DNA from: an uncultured Lachnospiraceae bacterium
Lineage (GTDB): Bacteria; Bacillota; Clostridia; Lachnospirales; Lachnospiraceae
DNA length: 64,000 nt
Assembly: GCA_910589075.1 (NCBI GenBank)
Contig: CAJUSK010000030.1
Span: 1-64,000, forward strand
Direction: 5' to 3'
Shown: positions 53,666 to 62,210 of the stretch, piece by piece
Position numbering within the stretch: the first letter of the stretch is position 1
Layout: every line of letters starts with the position of its first letter
Notes under the pieces: model-generated
Databases searched by the model: none
What the model saw: the letters and a program-made list of their open reading frames with translations, nothing else
Told to the model about the DNA's origin: nothing
Translations under genes and position numbers: made by a program

Positions 53666-55169
53666 TTTTATTCTGAATTGTGAAGGAATTTCCAAAGCAT
53701 TCGGCGGAACGCAGGCTTTAAAAGATGTGCAGCTGCATGTCAGGGCAGGCGAAGTGCATGCGCTTTTGGGAGAGAACGGAGCAGGCAAATCCACTCTGAT
53801 GAAAATCGTAATCGGACTGATCAGACAGGACACAGGTACGATGGAATTTGAAGGGAAGCCCTATCAGGCGAACGGCCCGGTGGATGCGCTGAACTCCGGT
53901 ATTTCAATGATTCACCAGGAATTGAATCCGGAGCCGTATCTGACGGTTGCCGAAAGTATTTTCTTAAAGCGGGAAAGTACAAAGGGGTTTTTGCTGGATA
54001 AGAAAACCCAGAATGAGAAATGTGAGGCATTACTCAGGAAATTTGATGTTCCGTATACTGCCAAAACCATGATGAAGGACTTAACGCTGGCGCAGATACA
54101 GATGGTGGAAATTATCAAGGCGGTTTCCTGTGATGCCAGACTGATTATTATGGATGAGCCTACGTCTTCGCTGGACAGCACAGAAACGGATCACCTGTTT
54201 GACACGATCCGGGATTTGAAGAGCAAGGGTGTTGCCATTATCTACATCTCCCACAGAATGGAAGAAATTTTTGAAATCTGTGATCATGTATCTGTATTCA
54301 GAAACGGAACCTATGTGGATACCAAATCCATGGAAGGGGTAACGAGGGAAGAACTGATTTCCATGATGGTAGGCCGTGAGGTTAAAAACGTATTCCCGAA
54401 AGTGGACTGCGAAATCGGAGAGACGGTTTTTAAGGTGGAAAACCTGTGCGGCGGCGGATTTGAAAATGTAAGTTTTGAAGTACATAAAGGTGAGATACTG
54501 GGATTGTCCGGGCTGGTTGGATCGGGGCGGAGTGAGACGGTGCGGGCTATCTTTGGACTGGACCCGGTGACTTCGGGCAAGATGTATCTGGACGGAAAAG
54601 AGATTACCAACAAAGATACAAGATCTGCCATCAAAAAGGGCATCTGTATGGTAAATGAGGACAGAAAGAAATATGGTCTCTGCCTGCTGCGTTCCATCCG
54701 TGAAAATGTATCTCTGCCCAATCTGCCTGAAAAACAGAAGGGGCTTGTGCTGAACCAGAAACGGGAAAAACAGGAAGTGGAAGAAGTTTCCAGAAAACTC
54801 ACCGTAAAATGTGCCAGCATTGAGCATAACGGATTTTCGCTGAGCGGCGGCAATCAGCAGAAAGTGGTACTTGCAAAATGGATTATGGCCAATCCGAAAG
54901 TACTCATACTGGACGAGCCGACCAGAGGTGTGGATGTGGGCGCCAAATCGGAGATTCATGCGCTGATGTGTGAATTTGCCGCAAAAGGCATGGCGGTTAT
55001 TATGATTTCCTCGGAACTGCCGGAAGTTATGGGTATGAGCGACCGTATTTTAGTATACCACGAAGGGAAAATCAATGGTGAGGTGAGCAGGGCGGAAATA
55101 CTGAACGGCACTGTGACACAGAAAGAAATTCTTGAAGTAGCTTTCGGGCAGAAGAGAGGGAGGAATTAG
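53652..55169 (+). CDS. Sugar ABC transporter ATPase (RbsA/MglA type)
   Basis: A 505-residue double-ATPase of a ribose-type importer. The first half has LGENGAGKSTLMKIV and LIIMDEPTSSLD; the second has LVGSGRSETV in its Walker A position, the signature LSGGNQQKVVLAKW, and LDEPTRGVDVGAKSE. As usual in this family, the second site is degenerate in Walker A. It energises sugar uptake together with the permease and binding protein that follow. The GTG at 53652 is preceded by AAGGAGAAGGAGA; a much earlier in-frame start would lie deep inside the FGGY gene. Confidence 0.92.
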   Translation: MTENNFILNCEGISKAFGGTQALKDVQLHVRAGEVHALLGENGAGKSTLMKIVIGLIRQDTGTMEFEGKPYQANGPVDALNSGISMIHQELNPEPYLTVAESIFLKRESTKGFLLDKKTQNEKCEALLRKFDVPYTAKTMMKDLTLAQIQMVEIIKAVSCDARLIIMDEPTSSLDSTETDHLFDTIRDLKSKGVAIIYISHRMEEIFEICDHVSVFRNGTYVDTKSMEGVTREELISMMVGREVKNVFPKVDCEIGETVFKVENLCGGGFENVSFEVHKGEILGLSGLVGSGRSETVRAIFGLDPVTSGKMYLDGKEITNKDTRSAIKKGICMVNEDRKKYGLCLLRSIRENVSLPNLPEKQKGLVLNQKREKQEVEEVSRKLTVKCASIEHNGFSLSGGNQQKVVLAKWIMANPKVLILDEPTRGVDVGAKSEIHALMCEFAAKGMAVIMISSELPEVMGMSDRILVYHEGKINGEVSRAEILNGTVTQKEILEVAFGQKRGRN

Positions 55170-55172
55170 TAC

Positions 55173-56141
55173 ATGAATCGTAAGAACAAATCAAAAAACA
55201 ATGACGCGTTCCGTATGTTTATGGGTAAATACGGTATTGGCGTAATACTGGTCTTCATGCTTATTATTATATCCATTATGAAGCCCAGATTTATTTATCC
55301 AAGCAATATACTCAATATTCTGACACAGATTTCCGTAAACTGCCTGATTGCATATGGTATGTGTCTGGCCATTACCACAGGTGGTATTGACCTTTCGGTT
55401 GGTTCCCAGCTTGCACTGGTGAGTTGTCTTTTGGGACAGTTTATTGTGAACATGCAGATGAATGTTTTCCTGGCATGTGTTCTGGCAGCGCTGGCAGCCG
55501 CTTTCCTGGGATTTGTAAACGGTTTCCTGATTGCAAAGTTTGATATGTTCCCCTTCGTGGTTACACTGGCCACACAGCTTGTCATCCGAAGCATGGCACA
55601 GATTATCAGCGACGGAAAAGGGCTTTCCATGGCAATGCCTGAATTTAAGGTAATCTATTCCGGTACATTGCTGGGGATTCCGCTGCCGATTGTTTACATG
55701 ATTTTGATTTCGGTTGTTATGTACATCGTTCTCCACTGGACCAGGTTCGGACGCTATGTATTTGCGGTAGGCGGTAATGTGCATGCGGCAATCGCTTCCG
55801 GTGTCAGTGTATTTTGGACAAAAACCATGTGTTATACCATCAGCGGCCTGCTGGCTGGCCTTGCCGGGATTATTTTCTCCAGTAAGACCGGTTCCGCACA
55901 GTCCAATATCGGTGTGGGGTATGAAACTGACGCGGTTGCAGCCTGCGTGCTGGGCGGTACTTCTTTTGCAGGCGGTATTGCCACAGCGCCCGGCGTTTTA
56001 CTCGGCGCCATTATTATCGGATGTATTTACAATGGTATGAACTTCCTGAATATCGGCAGTTATTATCAGTATATGACAAAGGGTATCATTATCATCTTTG
56101 CGGTGCTGTTGGATATGGTGATTAATAAGAAAGGCAACTGA
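55173..56141 (+). CDS. Sugar ABC transporter permease (RbsC type)
   Basis: A 322-residue integral membrane protein with about nine hydrophobic segments. TTGGIDLSVGSQLAL near 65-80 and the late ACVLGGTSFAGGIATAPGVLLG segment are RbsC/BPD_transp_2 hallmarks. It forms the homodimeric channel of the importer. The gene lies 3 bases after the ATPase gene. Confidence 0.93.
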   Translation: MNRKNKSKNNDAFRMFMGKYGIGVILVFMLIIISIMKPRFIYPSNILNILTQISVNCLIAYGMCLAITTGGIDLSVGSQLALVSCLLGQFIVNMQMNVFLACVLAALAAAFLGFVNGFLIAKFDMFPFVVTLATQLVIRSMAQIISDGKGLSMAMPEFKVIYSGTLLGIPLPIVYMILISVVMYIVLHWTRFGRYVFAVGGNVHAAIASGVSVFWTKTMCYTISGLLAGLAGIIFSSKTGSAQSNIGVGYETDAVAACVLGGTSFAGGIATAPGVLLGAIIIGCIYNGMNFLNIGSYYQYMTKGIIIIFAVLLDMVINKKGN

Positions 56142-56204
56142 TGTTGGAATAACGTGGAGAAATCCAGTTATTTATAAACTATTCACAAAGATGGAGGGTA
56201 AAAG

Positions 56205-57281
56205 ATGATGAAAAAAGTTATTGCGACTCTGATGACGGCCGCTATGGCAATGAGTCTGGTGGCATGCGGCGGCGGTGGAGACACGGCTCCTGCACAGGAT
56301 GCAGGGCCTGCACAGGATGAAGCACCTGCAGCAGATGATGCAGAAGCGCCGGCAGATGATGCGGCGGCAGCAGGTGATGCGACAGCAGCAGGCGGCGATC
56401 TGAACGGCGACGGCAAGATTGTTGTGGGCTACATTTCCAAAAATACGGTGGATGTATTCCATGCACAGATTAATGGTGCGGCAGAAGAAAAACTCAATGC
56501 GCTGAAAGAGGAAGGCGTTATTGATGACTGGACAGGTATTCTGGATGGTAATACAGATGCTGCAAAGCAGTGTGACCTTGCACAGGACTGCATCAATTAC
56601 AACTGTGACTATGTAATTATTCTGCCCGCTGAATCCACAGCCAGCGATCCTGCTGTTACCTCTCTGAGCGACGCAGGTATTGGCGTAATCGTTGTAAACT
56701 CCAAAACAGACAGTACAGATTCTCTGGCACTTACATATTGCGGTTCTGATGATGTATTTGCAGGCGAGTTGATGGGACAATATGTTCAGGAGAAGGTTCC
56801 GGACGGCGGCGTATATGTTCACTGCCAGGGGATTATCGGCAACTCCGCACAGCAGCAGAGGGGCGAGGGCATCATGAATACCGTTGGCGCAGACTCCAAA
56901 TGGACTTTGGCGGCAGATGTTCCCTGTGACTGGGATCCTTCCAAAGCTGTAAATGCAGTTGACGATTATCTGGCACAGTACGGCGATGACCTGAAAGCCG
57001 TTATCTGTGACAACGACGATATGTCTTCCGCGGCACAGACAGAGTGCAATGCAAAAGGCAGAGAAGACATCGTATGTATCGGTGTTGACGGAAACCAGGG
57101 ACCTCTTCAGATGGTAAAAGACGGTACTCTTGGCGCAACTGTTCTGCAGGATGGCGCAGGTCAGGTTCTGGCAGGAATTGATGCGGTTGTGAAATCCGTA
57201 AACGGTGAGACGGTAGAGAAAGAATATTCCATTCCTTTCGTACTCGTTACATCCGAAAACGTAGATGAATATCTGAAATAA
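56205..57281 (+). CDS. Sugar-binding lipoprotein of the ABC transporter (RbsB type)
   Basis: A 358-residue solute-binding protein. MKKVIATLMTAAMAMSLVAC is a lipoprotein signal with LVAC as the lipobox, followed by an Ala/Asp/Pro-rich tether to about residue 65, then a periplasmic-binding-protein type 1 fold (KIVVGYISKNTVDVFHAQI, DYVIILPAEST, GVDGNQGPLQMVKDG). It captures the sugar outside the cell. The ligand cannot be told from the sequence; the domain is ribose-type. GGAGGG precedes the ATG. The following terminator separates it from the kinase genes. Confidence 0.92.
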   Translation: MMKKVIATLMTAAMAMSLVACGGGGDTAPAQDAGPAQDEAPAADDAEAPADDAAAAGDATAAGGDLNGDGKIVVGYISKNTVDVFHAQINGAAEEKLNALKEEGVIDDWTGILDGNTDAAKQCDLAQDCINYNCDYVIILPAESTASDPAVTSLSDAGIGVIVVNSKTDSTDSLALTYCGSDDVFAGELMGQYVQEKVPDGGVYVHCQGIIGNSAQQQRGEGIMNTVGADSKWTLAADVPCDWDPSKAVNAVDDYLAQYGDDLKAVICDNDDMSSAAQTECNAKGREDIVCIGVDGNQGPLQMVKDGTLGATVLQDGAGQVLAGIDAVVKSVNGETVEKEYSIPFVLVTSENVDEYLK

Positions 57282-57320
57282 TTCCCATCTGTTTCAGGGG
57301 TGTGGGGAGAAACCCGGAGG

Positions 57321-57369
57321 AGGGCTGTCATGCTGGTCAGTGGAAATTGGGCGGCGACAGCCCTTTTCT
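57321..57369 (+). terminator. Intrinsic terminator after the binding-protein gene
   Basis: AGGGCTGTC (57321-57329) pairs with GACAGCCCT (57356-57364), followed by TTTTCT. The loop is 26 bases and may contain a minor stem. Expression of the downstream kinase gene may need read-through. Confidence 0.65.
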
Positions 57370-57375
57370 ATTATG

Positions 57376-57452
57376 ACAATAGGTTTGCCGGCGAAGCCTG
57401 CAATCTATTATTCAAGACAATAGGTTTGCCGGCGAAGTATGCAATCTATTGT
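57376..57452. repeat. Two palindromic repeats behind a terminator
   Basis: Two copies, 57376-57410 and 57417-57452, each beginning ACAATAGGTTTGCCGGCGAAG and ending near CTATTGT, so the ends can pair. They match the four-copy array at 63182-63340. Confidence 0.85.
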
Positions 57453-57481
57453 ATGGATTTTTATAGAGGAGGTATGATTTC

Positions 57482-59242
57482 GTGAAAAAAATTTTGAACG
57501 CGGATGTTTCCAATGTGGTGGAAGAGATGCTGCAGGGGTATCTTCTGGCTTACAGGCATTTCTATAAAAGAGTAAAGGAGTATCATGCGATTGTGTACAG
57601 GGGACACAGAAAGGATAAGGTGGCGCTTGTGATTGGGGGCGGCAGCGGGCATGAACCGATGTTTACCGGTTTTTGCGGTGCAGGACTGGCAGACGGTGTT
57701 GCATGCGGCAATATTTGTGCGTCGCCGAATCCGGATCTGGTACGGGCGGCGGGCGCGGCTGTGGACCAGGGGAAAGGGGTGTTATTTGTCTATGGCTGCT
57801 ATGCCGGTGACAATCTGAATTTTGATATGGGAGAAGAATTGCTTCAGAAAGAAGGCGTTCGGACGGCCCATGTGCGGGTATGGGATGATCTGGCGTCTGC
57901 GCCCAGGGAGAGAGTCAGCGACAGACGGGGCATTGCCGGTGATGTGTTTGTAATCAAAATTGCCGGCGCCGCCTGTGATGCGGGGCTGGAACTGGATGAA
58001 GTGGTGCGGATTACGGAAAAAGCCAGAGATCGGTTAAATACCATCGGAGTGGCCACCAGCCCCGGTACACTGCCCGGCAATGACAGGCCTACCTTTGAAC
58101 TGGCGGATGACGAGATGGAGTTTGGCATGGGCATTCACGGCGAACCGGGGATTGAACGGACAAAGATGCAGACGGCACAGGAGATGGTGGATCGGATGTA
58201 CCGGGAACTGAAAGAAGAGATGGGGCTGCAGGCCGGGGATGAAATTGCGGTGCTTGTAAACGGCCTTGGTTCCACGCCGTTGCTGGAACTGAATCTGGTG
58301 TACTTTGATCTGTATCAGCATCTGAAAGAAGACGGTATCAGAGTGTATGACAGTGAAATCAAAACGTACTGTACCAGTATGGAAATGGGAGGGTTTTCCA
58401 TCAGTATACTCAAGCTGGATGAAGAGCTGAAAATCTATTATGATATGCCCTGTTATTCTCCTTATTACGCCAAAGGAAGCTATGGCGCAGGGACGACGGA
58501 TATGGATATGGAAGAACCGGAGATGGAAGAAGCGGAACTGTTTGAAGAACAGGAAGACGATCAGGTGGTGGTAGTCAGAAGCAGAGAAGGAGTTCTCCCC
58601 GAATTGTGCGGCGAGGATGTGCGCAATATGCTGCTTTATATTGCGGATAAAATCATTGCAAAAAAACCATATCTGACAGAAATCGACAGCGCTATTGGAG
58701 ATGGGGACCATGGAATCGGCATGGCGGGCGGTATGCGCAAAGTCAAAAAGAAACTGCTTGCCATGCAGGGGGAGACGAATGTATATAAACTGTTCGAGGC
58801 TGCCGGGACGGAAATGCTGATGTCCATGGGCGGTGCTTCCGGTGTTATTTTTGGCAGTCTCTATCTGGCAGGAGCCAAAGGGACGGAGGCACAGGACTTT
58901 CTGAAGGCAGAGGATCTTGCCCGTATGGAGCGCAGGAGCCTGGAGGCTATCCGGGAGAGGGGGAAAGCTGTAAAAGGTGACAAGACCATGGTGGATGCAC
59001 TGCTGCCGGCAGTGGAAGCGCTGGAGAAAAATAAAGAAGAAACATTGCTACAGGCGCTGCAGGCGGCAGAGACCGCCGCGTTGCAGGGTGTAGAGGATAC
59101 CAAAGGATATATGGCGAAATTCGGACGTGCCAAATCTCTGCTGGAGCGGGCTGTGGGACATCAGGATGCGGGGGCGACTTCGGTATGGCTGATATTCCAG
59201 GGGATGCGTGAGTTTGTGGAAGGTAAATTGGAGAATTTTTAG
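57482..59242 (+). CDS. DhaK-DhaL fusion kinase (dihydroxyacetone or tetrulose kinase)
   Basis: A 586-residue single-chain kinase. The DhaK half (1-335) has GGGSGHEPMFTGF and FGMGIHGEPGIE, which holds the His that binds the substrate carbonyl covalently. An acidic linker (about 340-365) follows. The DhaL half (380-586) has DSAIGDGDHGIGMAGG, with the Asp residues that bind Mg-ATP. It phosphorylates short ketoses such as dihydroxyacetone; related enzymes (LerK/DerK) phosphorylate erythrulose. The neighbouring TpiA-like and RpiB-like genes make a tetrulose role worth testing. The start codon is GTG at 57482 behind GGAGG. Confidence 0.85.
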   Translation: MKKILNADVSNVVEEMLQGYLLAYRHFYKRVKEYHAIVYRGHRKDKVALVIGGGSGHEPMFTGFCGAGLADGVACGNICASPNPDLVRAAGAAVDQGKGVLFVYGCYAGDNLNFDMGEELLQKEGVRTAHVRVWDDLASAPRERVSDRRGIAGDVFVIKIAGAACDAGLELDEVVRITEKARDRLNTIGVATSPGTLPGNDRPTFELADDEMEFGMGIHGEPGIERTKMQTAQEMVDRMYRELKEEMGLQAGDEIAVLVNGLGSTPLLELNLVYFDLYQHLKEDGIRVYDSEIKTYCTSMEMGGFSISILKLDEELKIYYDMPCYSPYYAKGSYGAGTTDMDMEEPEMEEAELFEEQEDDQVVVVRSREGVLPELCGEDVRNMLLYIADKIIAKKPYLTEIDSAIGDGDHGIGMAGGMRKVKKKLLAMQGETNVYKLFEAAGTEMLMSMGGASGVIFGSLYLAGAKGTEAQDFLKAEDLARMERRSLEAIRERGKAVKGDKTMVDALLPAVEALEKNKEETLLQALQAAETAALQGVEDTKGYMAKFGRAKSLLERAVGHQDAGATSVWLIFQGMREFVEGKLENF

Positions 59243-59263
59243 ACAGAGGGAGACAGGATACAC

Positions 59264-60040
59264 ATGAAAAAATATTATTTTGGCAGCAATCTGAAAATGT
59301 ATAAAACCATCCGGGAGACGACGGCATATCTGACTTCTCTGGCGGAACTGACAAATGATATCGGCAGGGAAAAAATAGAATTGTTTATCATTCCTTCCTA
59401 TACATCTCTGGAGCAGGCTTCGGCGTCGGTTGATCACGGACTGATCAGACTGGGCGCACAGAATATGTGCTGGGAGGAGCAGGGGCAGTTTACCGGTGAA
59501 ATTTCTCCGCTGATGCTGCAGGAGACAGAGATGGATCTGGTAATGATCGGACATTCCGAACGGCGGCATGTTTTCGGGGAAAGGGACGAAGAGGAAAACC
59601 GGAAGGTAAAATGTGCGTTGGATCATGGACTTACCGCTCTTTTGTGCATTGGGGAGACGGCAGAAGACAAACAATATGGCGTGGGCCCGGAAGTGCTGCG
59701 TATGCAGTTGAAAAAAGGATTCCATGAAATCGACAGCGCGTCTGTGGGAAAATTGTGGGTTGCCTATGAACCGGTGTGGTCCATCGGCGTAAACGGAACG
59801 CCGGCCACTGCGGAGTATGCGGAAAAAATGCATGGTGAGATCAAAAAATGTCTGGAGGAGATGTTTGGCGAAAAGAGCCGGGAGATTCCTGTTCTGTATG
59901 GTGGCAGTGTCAATCCGGACAATGGGGAGGAACTGATTGTCCAGCCCTCGATTGACGGATTGTTTGTGGGGCGTGCCGCATGGCAGGCAGACCGATTCAA
60001 TGAACTGATCAGAAACGCAATGAAAGCGGTGGGACTGTAA
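59264..60040 (+). CDS. Triosephosphate-isomerase-like protein (divergent)
   Basis: A 258-residue TPI-fold isomerase. The catalytic residues are present: Lys in SNLKMYK, His in GHSERRHVFGE and Glu in VAYEPVWSIG. The flexible loop 6 differs: IGVNGTPATAEYA instead of the canonical IGTGKTAT, and NWKMN reads SNLKM. Such changes mark TPI paralogues; the relatives EryH/LerI isomerise L-erythrulose 1-phosphate. It follows the DhaKL gene by 21 bases, so it probably handles that kinase's product: DHAP if the substrate is dihydroxyacetone, or a tetrulose phosphate. It is unlikely to be the sole glycolytic TpiA of the cell. Confidence 0.85.
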   Translation: MKKYYFGSNLKMYKTIRETTAYLTSLAELTNDIGREKIELFIIPSYTSLEQASASVDHGLIRLGAQNMCWEEQGQFTGEISPLMLQETEMDLVMIGHSERRHVFGERDEEENRKVKCALDHGLTALLCIGETAEDKQYGVGPEVLRMQLKKGFHEIDSASVGKLWVAYEPVWSIGVNGTPATAEYAEKMHGEIKKCLEEMFGEKSREIPVLYGGSVNPDNGEELIVQPSIDGLFVGRAAWQADRFNELIRNAMKAVGL

Positions 60041-60068
60041 GCGGAGAACTGGACGGATGACGAAAAAA

Positions 60069-60109
60069 ACTCCATGAATGGGAATTTGCCACATTCATGG
60101 AGTTTTTTT
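60069..60109. terminator. Bidirectional intrinsic terminator between tpiA-like and rpiB-like genes
   Basis: ACTCCATGAATG (60069-60080) pairs with CATTCATGGAGT (60092-60103), then seven T residues; seven A residues precede the stem, so it can also end the convergent rpiB-like transcript. Confidence 0.9.
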
Positions 60110-60117
60110 AGTTCATG

Positions 60118-60192
60118 ACAATAGAAAGTTCGCAAAGTGTGTTTTCTGTTGTTCACGACAATAGAAGATTTGCAAAGTGTGGATTCTATTGT
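60118..60192. repeat. Two diverged palindromic repeats behind a terminator
   Basis: Copies at 60118-60152 and 60158-60192, separated by TCACG, with the same ACAATAG...CTATTGT ends as the repeats at 57376 and 63182 but a different interior (TTTGCAAAGTGTGGATT type). Confidence 0.8.
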
Positions 60193-60210
60193 CTCTGATG
60201 TTGTTCGGAT

Positions 60211-60657
60211 TTAACTGCAATGCGCTGTCTCGTATTCGACAAAGGCATCTACTTTAGGCTGTGAAGCGCATCCCGGGACAAATTCATTGCTTAGAAATGC
60301 ATCCACCAGTTCCTCACGCAGCTTGCTGCCGGTGGTAAAGGCACCCATACATGCGATATTGGCATCGTTGCTCAGACGGGCTCTTTTTGCGGAATATACA
60401 TCGGACAGCAGGGCGGCGTAAGCGCCTTTTACCTTGTTTGCCGAAATGGATACGCCGATGCCGGTTCCGCAGATAATAATGCCCCTGTCATAGTCTCCGG
60501 AGGCGACGGCCTGTGCAACTCTGATTGCCGTGTTGGCATAGATGGGGTCGGCGCTGCCGAAATCTGTGATTTCTCCGTACTGTTTCTGTTTCATAAACGT
60601 AATCAGTTCTTCTTTTGCTTCCTGTGCGTTGGGGTCACATCCGATTGCAATTTTCAT
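60211..60657 (-). CDS. RpiB/LacAB-family sugar phosphate isomerase (divergent)
   Basis: A 148-residue isomerase. ICGTGIGVSISANKVKG near 66-82 has the catalytic Cys and the phosphate-binding loop of RpiB. The N-terminal motif, normally GxDHxG, reads GCDPNAQEAK, so the His after the Asp is Pro, which suggests a substrate other than ribose 5-phosphate. EryI/DerI, RpiB-like enzymes, convert erythrulose 4-phosphate to erythrose 4-phosphate, a fitting step after the TpiA-like enzyme. Start at 60657 with AAAGGAG 8 bases upstream. It follows the cupin isomerase gene on the same strand by 59 bases. Confidence 0.85.
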   Translation of the reverse strand: MKIAIGCDPNAQEAKEELITFMKQKQYGEITDFGSADPIYANTAIRVAQAVASGDYDRGIIICGTGIGVSISANKVKGAYAALLSDVYSAKRARLSNDANIACMGAFTTGSKLREELVDAFLSNEFVPGCASQPKVDAFVEYETAHCS

Positions 60658-60716
60658 CGTTTTTTCTCCTTTCATCAGTCGAACACAGATTCGCTGTATA
60701 TGTATCCGTGGGCTTT

Positions 60717-61922
60717 CTATTTCCCGGCAGGCACTTCCGGGTTGTTGTTTGCGAAATTTTGTAAGATGACAAGGGGGCTGTAAGTACTGGTGTTTACAAT
60801 CTGGATTCCCTTTTTGGCAGCCGGTTCGGAAACGAAGAATTCATCTGCGGTCAGGTCGTCGTAACGTACAAGTTCAGGCGCTTCGCATTCAAAGACGCCG
60901 AAACGGCCGTGTCCCTGTACGACTACAGCACAATAGCATGCCTGGTCTGTGAGTGTGATGGAGGCGCCCGGCGCAACGGTTACTTCCTTTGCGGCAACCC
61001 ATTCGTTTGCATAGGCAATCCACTGCTGGGAAAGGCCTTTCTGTGTTTCCGGCAACGGTTTGGGAGCACGGAAATAGGTTTCCTTATAATCAGGCCGTGT
61101 GCTTTCTTCCCAGTCGATCTGCGCAAAGATGGCGTTCAGGTCCTCTTTTTCCTCTTCCGGCGCGCAGTCGGTCAGCATGTTGTGGGGATTGATTTCACCC
61201 ATGGTGACATTTTCCATAATGGTATTTACATCGCTGTTCCACTGAGGCTCATAGGTAACAAGAGAAGCGGGCGCATGGATAACGCCTGCAGGTGTGTACC
61301 AGCCGGTACCTAACTGGATGCGGTATGCCCTGGACAGTTCTGTGATGCGGTTATCTTTTGTATCATAGTCGCGGAGACACTGCATAACCTCTTCTTTTGT
61401 GGTAGAGGGGTCGAAACCAAAGTAGGTGAGAGGCATTCTTCCGAGATAGCCGCTGTTATACTGGCGGGGGAAGAAGTAGGCTTCGGGTTTTCCGTGCAGG
61501 CCGATTTTGTTTGCCTGTTCTTCCTTGAGATGAAGATGATGGAAGAGGGGCTTGTCATAATCGTACAGTTTCGCAAACGTGGGCCAGGTGCCGTAGGATT
61601 CCATAAGGGAATCGCCGATCAGGTCGGCGCCCAGTTCTTCCACATACTCTGCAAACAGCGCTTTTGCCTTTGTGGCAGTGTCCTCCACAACGAAGCTCAT
61701 ACCTTCGGTGGGGCCGGTTTTGGGGCCGTTCAAGGCTTTTGCCAGGGAACCGATCCAGCGTTCGCAGATGCCGCCCCGATCCATGCCCAGCGCATAGTAA
61801 TCGTCGGGATGCAGACGCAGCCTTCTGCCGGGCTCGTTAAATCCACGGGGAACCCATGTGGGGGCCAGGTGCAGGATGCCTTCTCCGGCTTCAAAAATTT
61901 TTCTGATTGTTTCTTTTGACAT
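60717..61922 (-). CDS. Cupin-type sugar isomerase (mannose-6-phosphate isomerase-like)
   Basis: A 401-residue protein with the two-cupin look of class I phosphomannose isomerases. Likely metal ligands are His in HHLHLKEEQ, Glu in HGKPEAYFF and His in TPAGVIHAPAS. It probably interconverts an aldose and a ketose, either free or phosphorylated, supplying the ketose for the kinases of the regulon. A role similar to lyxose, mannose or sulfoquinovose isomerase cannot be separated by eye. Start at 61922 with AAGGAGG 8 bases upstream; it is divergent from the aldolase gene. Confidence 0.7.
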   Translation of the reverse strand: MSKETIRKIFEAGEGILHLAPTWVPRGFNEPGRRLRLHPDDYYALGMDRGGICERWIGSLAKALNGPKTGPTEGMSFVVEDTATKAKALFAEYVEELGADLIGDSLMESYGTWPTFAKLYDYDKPLFHHLHLKEEQANKIGLHGKPEAYFFPRQYNSGYLGRMPLTYFGFDPSTTKEEVMQCLRDYDTKDNRITELSRAYRIQLGTGWYTPAGVIHAPASLVTYEPQWNSDVNTIMENVTMGEINPHNMLTDCAPEEEKEDLNAIFAQIDWEESTRPDYKETYFRAPKPLPETQKGLSQQWIAYANEWVAAKEVTVAPGASITLTDQACYCAVVVQGHGRFGVFECEAPELVRYDDLTADEFFVSEPAAKKGIQIVNTSTYSPLVILQNFANNNPEVPAGK

Positions 61923-61996
61923 AGTAACGCCTCCTTGGAAATAGATGTTTTTTGTTTTGTTGAGCATTTCCACGCGCGGAATCAAAGCTGTATACT

Positions 61997-62012
61997 ATTA
62001 ATTTGAATTAAT
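61997..62012. promoter_or_regulatory. Palindromic operator candidate in the divergent region
   Basis: ATTAATTTGAATTAAT is a 16-base palindrome with a two-base centre. It lies just downstream of a possible minus-strand promoter (TATAAT on the minus strand near 62022-62027 with a weak TTGATT 17 bases earlier). GAATTAAT recurs at the -10 of the promoter at 49700, so the same regulator may bind both. Confidence 0.45.
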
Positions 62013-62142
62013 CTATAAAAGAATTATATAGGATAATATGTCATAAATCAATAATATTTTTTATATATAAGAAAAAATATTTTATATAAAAGGCAAAATT
62101 TACGAGAAAATAATAAAAAATGAAGGAAAAATGGAAAAAGGC

Positions 62143-62171
62143 TTGACAGAAATGAAGAAAAATTTTATCAT
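62143..62171 (+). promoter_or_regulatory. Sigma-A promoter of the aldolase gene
   Basis: TTGACA (62143-62148), 17 bases, TATCAT (62166-62171). Transcription would begin near 62178, giving a short leader to the ATG at 62211. The remainder of 61923-62210 is very AT-rich with no gene. Confidence 0.75.
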
Positions 62172-62210
62172 AAGATCAGAGCATAACATACAGATCAGGA
62201 GGGTAAAATT

